Shown piece after piece: positions 1 to 5,889 of a stretch of 8,649 nt of DNA. The notes beneath the pieces were generated by a model. It was not told where the DNA came from and made no database searches. It was given only the letters and a program-made list of their open reading frames with translations. Made by a program: the position numbers and the translations under genes. Origin of the DNA: Flavobacteriales bacterium (GTDB taxonomy: Bacteria; Bacteroidota; Bacteroidia; NS11-12g; UBA955). The DNA lies in assembly GCA_947464515.1 (NCBI GenBank), contig CANHXF010000059.1, positions 1 to 8,649 on the forward strand, read 5' to 3'. The stretch's first letter is position 1. The number at the start of each line of letters is the position of its first letter.

Positions 1-39
1 GGGTTTTTGATTCCAAAATTCGGCGATATTGGCTGGTAA
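1..39 (+). CDS. Possible 3' end of an upstream gene (partial)
   Basis: Twelve codons open from the left edge and end at a TAA (37-39), reading GFLIPKFGDIGW. The codons look ordinary for this genome, but the stretch is too short to recognise. A competing frame starting at base 3 is also open from the edge and stops at 60-62, with less typical Arg codons (CGG, CGA). If a single-base frameshift lies near 37, this segment would join smoothly to the small frame that ends at 220. I infer a gene end here but cannot identify it. Confidence 0.25.
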   Translation, partial: GFLIPKFGDIGW

Positions 40-220
40 TTTTGTACTTGCAAATGACTTAGCATCATTGGCTAAAAAGATTTCTGCCTTCATGCTGCAA
101 AATAACGAAATCAAAGCGGTAAACCCCACTTTATTTGCAATAATGCCCAAAGAGAAAAACACATTTACGTTTTGTGCAGAACTGACGCGAACCGAAGTGC
201 AACTGACATTAAATTTGTAG
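29..220 (+). CDS. Small hypothetical protein or C-terminal remnant
   Basis: This frame is open from base 11 (an in-frame TGA lies at 8-10) to the TAG at 218-220, giving at most about 69 residues. No ATG lies near its beginning: candidate starts are TTG at 29, TTG at 68, or ATG at 91, which would leave 43 residues. Codon choice looks coding. The C-terminal half alternates hydrophobic and polar residues, as in beta strands (positions about 38-63 from the TTG at 29). There is no signal peptide, membrane segment or familiar motif, and I do not recognise it. It ends 10 bases before the ligase gene, so it probably shares that transcript. It may be a small gene with an unusual start, or the tail of an upstream gene separated by a real or sequencing frameshift near base 37. 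Confidence 0.35.
   Translation: MAGNFVLANDLASLAKKISAFMLQNNEIKAVNPTLFAIMPKEKNTFTFCAELTRTEVQLTLNL
37..44 (+). promoter_or_regulatory. TAnnTTTG-type -7 element (candidate)
   Basis: The bases TAATTTTG match the Bacteroidota -7 consensus TAnnTTTG exactly and overlap the TAA that ends the frame from the left edge. No TTG lies at the usual 19-23 base distance upstream; the nearest, at 7-9, is 27 bases away. It could drive the small frame ending at 220 or the ligase operon. It may equally be chance in AT-rich sequence. Confidence 0.25.
210..217 (+). promoter_or_regulatory. TAnnTTTG-type -7 element before the ligase gene (candidate)
   Basis: The bases TAAATTTG fit TAnnTTTG exactly and end 13 bases before the ligase ATG, a distance compatible with a short leader. 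They also encode the last codons of the preceding small frame. No TTG is seen at the expected -33 position, which lowers confidence. A purine stretch AGGA at 219-222, eight bases before the ATG, could act as ribosome binding site. Confidence 0.35.
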
Positions 221-230
221 GAATTAGCGT

Positions 231-2951
231 ATGCAGAAAATCAAGGTCGGTATCTTTTTTGGTGGACAGTCGCGAGAGCGAGAAGTTTCTTTTGCGGGCG
301 GTAGAACGGTCTACGACAACCTGAATAAAGAACTATTTGAAGCCATTCCCATTTTTGTTGACTCATTCGGAAACTTTTGTCTTCTGAATTGGGAACACGT
401 TTATAAAGGGAGTATCCGTGATTTTTATCCGCCTACATTTCTACATTCAGCAACCCGACAACGGGTCAACTGCTTACCCGAATTGCCACATGGCTTTCAG
501 GTGTATGCTGAGAGTTTGGAAAGGTTAGAAAACAATAGAGATACGCAGTTAGAACTATTGCGGGAAATTGGCAAACCCTTGGAAGCGCATGAATTTTCCA
601 CCAACATTGACTTTGCTTTTCTTGCCCTACACGGCACCCATGGTGAAGATGGCAGCATTCAAGGTGTACTGGAATGGTATGGCATCCCTTATTCTGGCTC
701 AGGTATTCTGCCCTCAGCTCTAGGAATCAACAAAGCCATTCAAAAAGATTTTCAAACCACTGCCGGTCTTTTTGTAAATGAGTTCAATACCCTATCTAAA
801 AAAACATGGTTTTCAACTTCGGAAGAAGAAAGAAAATCGTTGTTCATACAATTCAACATTGAATTTGGAGAGAAGTTTGTGATCAAACCCGCGCATCAGG
901 GTTCTTCATTGGGCGTCAGCATCCTAAAACATCCCGATTTTGAAGCTTTTTGCGATGCAATGAATTTGGCTTTTTTCCATTTGGCTTTGCCTCAACATCA
1001 ATGGCAACAAATGGACACCGATGCCCAGATTGTTTATATCAAACAACTAACCGACTTGCGCAGCGGATTGGGTTTACCGCTTATCGCCGATGGTCAAATT
1101 TTCCATTTGCCTGATGCTTTGATGGATTACATCGAAAATAGGCTGCAGACGGCGGATAGCATCAACCTACAATCAACTGATAGTGAATCTATTGCGTTAA
1201 TCGAATCTTTGATTGAGGGAAAAGAATTTAGTTGCATCGTAGTAGCAGACGAATCGGGAATTCCCTTTGCACTGCCGCCAACTGAAATCAGAAAAAATAG
1301 CGACTTATTTGATTATCGTAGTAAATATTTACCCGGCTTAAGCAATAAGGTGACCCCCATTGAAGTATCGGCTGAACTCATAGATGACATCAGACTTTCT
1401 TGTTGTCAGTTATACAATCATTTCGGGTTTGAGGTATATGCGAGAATTGATGGTTTCATAGATAATAGAGGCGAGATTTTCTTGAACGACCCCAATACTA
1501 CGAGTGGTATGATGCCATCATCGTTCTTTTTCCACCAAGCGGCGGAGATCGGATTGAGTCCGAGTGCTTTTTTGACGTTGATTTATTTTAATTCATTGAG
1601 GGCTAGAATTCAGAGCCACCCCAAAGGTCAAAAATTCGAGAGTTTATTACAGCGTAGTCAGGAGTTATTAACTGGCAGCCATGGATCTTCGGCGGTGAAA
1701 AAGAAAATCGCTGTGGTGATGGGTGGATATAGTTTCGAACGACACATTTCGATGGAAAGTGGACGAAACATTTACGAAAAATTGAGCAGCAGTGAAGAAT
1801 TCGAGCCGATTCCTTTGTTTTTAACGGGCGATATTCATTCTTACAGATTATTTCATTTGCCAATCAACATGATGTTGAAGGACAATGCGGATGACATTCG
1901 GGACAAGATTTTACATTATTCGGAGAATCCGGTTTTGGCAGAAATTCAGCAAGAAAGTCGCGACTTAACAAAATCTGTATTGGGATCTGCTCCAATGTAT
2001 AAACCGAGCGAAGTATCTGTTTCTGAACTACCCAATTTGTGCGAAGGGGTATTTATCGCTTTACATGGCAGACCAGGAGAAGATGGCACCATACAGGCCG
2101 ATTTAACGCGTTTGGGCCTTTATTTCAATGGCAGCGAGAGTGAGGCATCATCGGTAACGATTAACAAATTTGAGACGAACAAAAAACTCCGCGAGATGGG
2201 CTTTTTGGTCGCTGAGCACCAATTGGTTTCCAAATCTGAATGGCAATTAAGAGGTTTGGATTTATGTAATGAGATTTCGTCAAAATATGGGCTTCCGTTG
2301 ATTGCCAAACCGGCAGATGATGGATGTAGTGCTGCAGTGAGAAAAATCAAATCGGCTGAAGAATTGAATTTGTTCATGGAGGCGATTTTCCGGGATGAGG
2401 CGTCGTTAAGCGCCGCACTTTGCGCAGCGCTTAACGTGAAACCCAACGATGAGATGCCGCAAAAATCGGAACTCCTCATTGAACAATTCATTGACCGAGC
2501 AGGAGCCGCTAAATTCCTAGAAGTCACGGGCGGCATGCTAACCTCGTACGACAAAAACGGAGATATCGTTTATGAAATATTCGAACCCTCTGAATCCCTT
2601 GCAGAAAGTGAAATCCTAAGTCTTGAAGAGAAATTCTTGGCCGGACAAGGACAGAACTTAACCCCGTCTCGGTTCTCTAACAACCCTGAAGATCAGGTAA
2701 GAATCAGCAGCGAAGTCAGAAAAACACTTCAGAAAGTTGCAGTCGCACTCAATGTTACAGGCTATTGCAGAATTGATGCTTTTGTGAGAATTTTCGAAAA
2801 CGGCAATGTGGAAACGATAATCATCGAAGTAAATTCATTGCCCGGCATGACCCCTGCAACATGTATTTATCACCAAGCCGCAATCAACGGATACAAACCT
2901 TTTGAATTCATCAGAGAAATATTGAAATTTGGAGAAAATAGAACGGCGTGA
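231..2951 (+). CDS. ddl: Tandem-duplicated D-alanine--D-alanine ligase (two Ddl/ATP-grasp units in one chain)
   Basis: Ddl enzymes join two D-alanines with ATP in the cytoplasm to make the terminal dipeptide of peptidoglycan precursors; the usual length is about 300-370 residues. This chain has 906 and contains two full units. Unit 1 (about 1-460): GGQSREREVS (11-20, Glu16 as DdlB Glu15), HGTHGEDGSIQG (134-145), Lys168, KPAHQGSS (219-226), KY (365-366, Tyr366 as Tyr216), RID (405-407), Asp420 and Asn422, GM (426-427). Unit 2 (about 489-906): GGYSFERHIS (498-507), HGRPGEDGTIQ (612-622), Lys646, KPADDGCS (693-700), KF (801-802), RID (847-849), EVN (866-868), PGMT (871-874). Unit 1 keeps nearly all catalytic positions but has Asp420 for the metal-binding Glu and about 75 extra residues near 234-320. 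Unit 2 has Cys699 for Ser150 and Phe802 for Tyr216. Both share HQAA after the last motif, suggesting duplication rather than chance fusion. No stop or frameshift separates the halves. The ATG at 231 follows AGGA; the gene overlaps the PASTA gene by GTGA. Confidence 0.93.
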   Translation: MQKIKVGIFFGGQSREREVSFAGGRTVYDNLNKELFEAIPIFVDSFGNFCLLNWEHVYKGSIRDFYPPTFLHSATRQRVNCLPELPHGFQVYAESLERLENNRDTQLELLREIGKPLEAHEFSTNIDFAFLALHGTHGEDGSIQGVLEWYGIPYSGSGILPSALGINKAIQKDFQTTAGLFVNEFNTLSKKTWFSTSEEERKSLFIQFNIEFGEKFVIKPAHQGSSLGVSILKHPDFEAFCDAMNLAFFHLALPQHQWQQMDTDAQIVYIKQLTDLRSGLGLPLIADGQIFHLPDALMDYIENRLQTADSINLQSTDSESIALIESLIEGKEFSCIVVADESGIPFALPPTEIRKNSDLFDYRSKYLPGLSNKVTPIEVSAELIDDIRLSCCQLYNHFGFEVYARIDGFIDNRGEIFLNDPNTTSGMMPSSFFFHQAAEIGLSPSAFLTLIYFNSLRARIQSHPKGQKFESLLQRSQELLTGSHGSSAVKKKIAVVMGGYSFERHISMESGRNIYEKLSSSEEFEPIPLFLTGDIHSYRLFHLPINMMLKDNADDIRDKILHYSENPVLAEIQQESRDLTKSVLGSAPMYKPSEVSVSELPNLCEGVFIALHGRPGEDGTIQADLTRLGLYFNGSESEASSVTINKFETNKKLREMGFLVAEHQLVSKSEWQLRGLDLCNEISSKYGLPLIAKPADDGCSAAVRKIKSAEELNLFMEAIFRDEASLSAALCAALNVKPNDEMPQKSELLIEQFIDRAGAAKFLEVTGGMLTSYDKNGDIVYEIFEPSESLAESEILSLEEKFLAGQGQNLTPSRFSNNPEDQVRISSEVRKTLQKVAVALNVTGYCRIDAFVRIFENGNVETIIIEVNSLPGMTPATCIYHQAAINGYKPFEFIREILKFGENRTA
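2404..2436. repeat. Perfect 10-bp inverted repeat (13-base spacer) inside the ligase gene
   Basis: Left arm CGTTAAGCGC (2404-2413) and right arm GCGCTTAACG (2427-2436) are exact reverse complements around a 13-base spacer. Within the spacer CGC (2414-2416) can pair with GCG (2422-2424), giving a bulged 13-pair hairpin with an ACTTT loop. It is GC-richer than its surroundings, is read through in frame (roughly ligase residues 725-736), and falls in a segment of unit 2 that is longer than in ordinary Ddl proteins. It could be an inserted palindromic element, an mRNA structure, or a coincidence. Confidence 0.75.
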
Positions 2952-3532
2952 AAAACTGGATGTACAATATCGGACTAGGTGGCCTTTTCATTGCCATAAT
3001 TCTTACGTTAAGTTACTTTGGACTTGATGCTTATACACGGCACGGCGACAAAATAATTGTGCCTAATGTTCTTGGCTCAAAACCTTTTGAAGCCGAAGCA
3101 AAACTGAGTGAAATGGAGTTGCGAATGAAAATCATCGATACTGTTTACTTAGACAAAATGAAGCCCGGTGTAATTGTAGAACAATTGCCTTTGGCAAACG
3201 AAGATGTAAAATCTGGAAGGATGGTTTATGTTACCGTAAACGCAATGAGTAGACCTAGGATTTCGATGCCCAAACTTACCGATTGTAGTTTCAATTTAGC
3301 AAAAGCATTATTAAAAAATGCGGGTCTAATTCTAGGAAAAGTCACATACGAATATGCGGAATATGGCAACAATCTAGTTGTCGGTCAGCAAGTTGGAGGA
3401 CGTGCAATTGAAGCAGGTCAGAAAGTACTAAAAGGCACTACCGTTGATCTAATTGTTGTCGACACCGAACTAACGCCCGCAAGTGACTCAACTTCAACGA
3501 CTATGGAAACACCAAATCCAGAGGAAGAGTAG
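2948..3532 (+). CDS. Membrane-anchored protein with two PASTA domains
   Basis: PASTA domains bind peptidoglycan fragments or beta-lactams and usually sit on penicillin-binding proteins or Ser/Thr kinases; here they stand alone. The 194-residue protein has a short N-terminal cytoplasmic tip, one hydrophobic segment (about 7-27), and two PASTA units (about 36-99 and 105-172). Each unit opens with a VPN/MPK-type strand (VPNVLG at 38-43; MPKLTD at 107-112), continues with a helix and the QxP-like turn (EQLPLANEDVKSG, 78-90; QQVGGRAIEAG, 147-157), and ends in a hydrophobic strand. An acidic Ser/Thr-rich tail follows (173-194). No kinase or transpeptidase domain is present. The GTG start at 2948 overlaps the ligase stop (GTGA), so translation is probably coupled. 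I infer a cell-wall role in the cell envelope, facing the periplasm. Confidence 0.9.
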   Translation: MKNWMYNIGLGGLFIAIILTLSYFGLDAYTRHGDKIIVPNVLGSKPFEAEAKLSEMELRMKIIDTVYLDKMKPGVIVEQLPLANEDVKSGRMVYVTVNAMSRPRISMPKLTDCSFNLAKALLKNAGLILGKVTYEYAEYGNNLVVGQQVGGRAIEAGQKVLKGTTVDLIVVDTELTPASDSTSTTMETPNPEEE

Positions 3533-3655
3533 GCGATTTAATGCAACAAAGTGACTTTTTTTTACAATAAATTCATACGAAATTCGTTAAATTAGCACAA
3601 TTGTTAATTCAGTTCGATCGATTATGGACAGAACTTGAGTTTAATAAAATTTAAA

Positions 3656-5569
3656 ATGCGGGTAAGAAAAGTAATATTATCGTTGTGTATCCTTGCGATT
3701 TCCGAGCTTTCGGCGCAACCATACCTGCGTTTTTTACCCATTGGCAATCGACCTGTCGCTTCCATTCAAAATAACACAACCAACCAAATTAGTTCAATAA
3801 TTACAGACACCCTGTCCCTACCCTTTTTTGAGGATTTTGTTCAACCTGCTGGCTACCCATCATTAAAGACTTGGACAGACAATCTCGTTTGGGTAAATAA
3901 CTCTTTCCCCGTTAAAGCTCCAAATTACGGCGTTGCAACTTTCGACCATTTGAATGCGAAGGGCAAACCATATCAAACGTTGGACAAAAGAAACATGGTG
4001 TATGCGGACAGCCTTACATCACAACCCATAAACCTACAATTTCGTAGAGTTGGAGCAACAACAGTTAACTACAAACCCGAAGATTCTATTTATATCAGTT
4101 TTTTTGTGCAACGTCAAGGACTTGGCGACGCCCCTGAAATTGATGATACGTTGATGCTTTATTTTAAAGACATCAATAACAATTGGATCAAGCAATGGGC
4201 GATTTGCGGTGGTTTCGTAGGTGGATTTCAAGAATTTTTTGTTCCAATTGCTCAATACCAATACCTATCACCCGATTTCCAGTTCCGATTTGTGAATTTC
4301 ACCAAAGCCACTGGAAACCTAAATCATTGGCATATTGATTATATCCGCATCGAGAAAAATCGAAAGTCTGGAGAAAAGTCAATTCAAGACGTAGGAATCG
4401 CATCGGTGTCAGATGGATTATTTAAAGATTACAACAACATTCCTTATACGCATTACAAGTTCAATATTCAGGATGGCCGAGGAAAAGGTCCAAACATGAC
4501 TGTAAGAAACCTCAATTCCAATGCCGTTCAAACTAGATTTCAATTGAGTATTTACAACCAATACAAAACCAAAATTTATTACAAACCCTTTATTGCTAGC
4601 AGCAGAAATTTGGCCGGCGGTAGAGACACCACTGAAAACTACGAGTCGTTGGCTTACGATACATTTGTGAGCACCGAGCCTAGATTGAATTACACCTATA
4701 GTATTGACCCCCAAAGCAATGATGGCACGCCTGCGGCATACAATAGTATAACCAACAACAATGTGATCCAGACGTCGCGCACCGTAATGCCATGGTACGC
4801 CTATGATGATGGAAGTGCGGAAGGTGGATTTGGCCTTGATTACGCCTATTTGGGTAACTTAAAAGGTCAGTTCGCAATGGAGTTTAACACACTTAAATCT
4901 GATTCACTCAGAGGATTGGCGATTTATTTTAACCAAAGCCTGACCGATGTTTCAGCAAGAAGTTTCAAATTACGCATTTGGCAATCTTTGAGTCCCGTTG
5001 GAAGGCCAGACAACCAGGACAAACTAATATATGAATTCGCCATGAATCGTCCAATTTACAAGGATAGCATCAACGGTTTCGCCTATATCTTTTTTGATTC
5101 TGTATTGATGTTACCCGCTGGAAAGTATTACGTGGGCTGGATTCAGCAAATGCCATATGTCTTAAATATTGGATACGACAATAACTACAGATACTTAGGA
5201 AAGGACCAAACAAATCCTCACCTCTACAGTAACTTATTGGGAAGTTGGGAATACGCTGGAACCGAGGCCAAAGGAACACCAATGATTCGCATGTTGTATG
5301 GAAATCGGGCTGAATATGCCTTTTCAACCAAGACCATCTCCCCAACTCAAGTTAGTATTTACCCTAACCCTTGCAGCGACTACATTTTTATCAATGGAAA
5401 ATTACCAGAAAATACCGAATGTGAAATTTGGGATGTCACTGGGAAACTCCAAATCAAATCTCAATTCAACAGTCGCATTTTCGTGGGAGACCTAAAACCA
5501 GGTCATTATATCTTGCGATGCATCGCACCAAACAATCAAATCTCTTTCGCACACTTCGTTAAATCATGA
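3656..5569 (+). CDS. Secreted protein with T9SS type A C-terminal sorting domain
   Basis: The predicted 637-residue product starts with a signal peptide (about 1-21: basic MRVRK, hydrophobic core, cleavage near SAQ/P). It ends in a T9SS sorting domain (about 562-637) with the typical SIYPNP (567-572), an IWDVTGK-like strand near 591-597, the turn LKPGHYILR near 613-621, and a final Lys-Ser. Proteins with this tail cross the outer membrane by type IX secretion and are released or attached to the surface. Residues about 54-235 look like a jelly-roll or MAM-like binding module (FFEDF at 57-61, HWHIDYIRIE near 224-233). A second beta-rich region contains AYDDGSAEGGFGL near 382-394. No protease or glycosidase motif is visible, so the ligand is unknown. 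I chose ATG 3656 because it gives a clean signal peptide; an in-frame TTG lies at 3635. The 123-base gap upstream holds only a one-mismatch promoter match, TAAATTAG (3588-3595). The stop overlaps the rhodanese start (ATGA). Confidence 0.88.
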   Translation: MRVRKVILSLCILAISELSAQPYLRFLPIGNRPVASIQNNTTNQISSIITDTLSLPFFEDFVQPAGYPSLKTWTDNLVWVNNSFPVKAPNYGVATFDHLNAKGKPYQTLDKRNMVYADSLTSQPINLQFRRVGATTVNYKPEDSIYISFFVQRQGLGDAPEIDDTLMLYFKDINNNWIKQWAICGGFVGGFQEFFVPIAQYQYLSPDFQFRFVNFTKATGNLNHWHIDYIRIEKNRKSGEKSIQDVGIASVSDGLFKDYNNIPYTHYKFNIQDGRGKGPNMTVRNLNSNAVQTRFQLSIYNQYKTKIYYKPFIASSRNLAGGRDTTENYESLAYDTFVSTEPRLNYTYSIDPQSNDGTPAAYNSITNNNVIQTSRTVMPWYAYDDGSAEGGFGLDYAYLGNLKGQFAMEFNTLKSDSLRGLAIYFNQSLTDVSARSFKLRIWQSLSPVGRPDNQDKLIYEFAMNRPIYKDSINGFAYIFFDSVLMLPAGKYYVGWIQQMPYVLNIGYDNNYRYLGKDQTNPHLYSNLLGSWEYAGTEAKGTPMIRMLYGNRAEYAFSTKTISPTQVSIYPNPCSDYIFINGKLPENTECEIWDVTGKLQIKSQFNSRIFVGDLKPGHYILRCIAPNNQISFAHFVKS

Positions 5570-5874
5570 GCACCGATATTTCCGTAATTGAATTAAAAAA
5601 ACGTTTAGACAATCAAGAATCTATAAACCTTATTGATGTTCGTGAGCAATACGAATTTGACGAATTCAATTTAAACGGCACTCTAATTCCATTGGGCGAT
5701 CTACCAGGAAGATTAGACGAAATCGAAGATTGGAAAGATCAAGAAATCATCGTGCACTGCAGGTCTGGCGCCAGGAGCAATACCGCAAAAATGTTCCTTA
5801 CCTCACAAGGATATTCCAATGTCCGCAACCTCATTGGTGGCGTCATGGATTGGAAAGCCCAATTTGGCGGTTAA
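5566..5874 (+). CDS. Single-domain rhodanese-like sulfurtransferase
   Basis: This 102-residue protein is one rhodanese domain of normal length. Rhodaneses carry sulfur as a persulfide on an active-site cysteine. The signature is complete: the DVRE motif (24-27), the strand IIVHC leading to the six-residue loop CRSGAR (65-70, catalytic Cys65), and the closing NLIGGVMDW segment (88-96). There is no signal peptide or membrane helix, so it is cytoplasmic. The loop resembles GlpE/PspE-type proteins, which use thiosulfate in vitro, but the physiological donor and acceptor cannot be read from sequence. It overlaps the T9SS-cargo gene by 4 bases and precedes the multihaem cytochrome gene by 15, so the three are probably co-transcribed. 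That is an odd setting for a rhodanese and may mean a sulfur-related role for the operon, or simple co-transcription. Confidence 0.93.
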   Translation: MSTDISVIELKKRLDNQESINLIDVREQYEFDEFNLNGTLIPLGDLPGRLDEIEDWKDQEIIVHCRSGARSNTAKMFLTSQGYSNVRNLIGGVMDWKAQFGG

Positions 5875-5889
5875 TCAACCAAAGATTCA

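Noticed and set aside
2120..2554. 144-codon open frame on the - strand inside the ligase gene
   Set aside because: It is antisense to a well-supported domain with conserved motifs; its translation is Ser-rich with no domain and looks like a codon-usage shadow.
3545..3563. Weak AT-rich hairpin followed by T's as terminator after the PASTA gene
   Set aside because: The possible stem is short, has a mismatch and uses the T run itself for pairing, leaving almost no U-tail, so I do not call it a terminator.
3577..3621. Small palindromes ACGAAATTCGT, ACAATTGT and TCGATCGA in the gap before the T9SS gene
   Set aside because: They are unrelated to one another, short, and expected by chance in AT-rich DNA; none is repeated or placed on a clear promoter.
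3635..3655. Upstream TTG as start of the T9SS-cargo protein
   Set aside because: Starting at ATG 3656 gives a compact, normal signal peptide; the seven extra residues add nothing to it.
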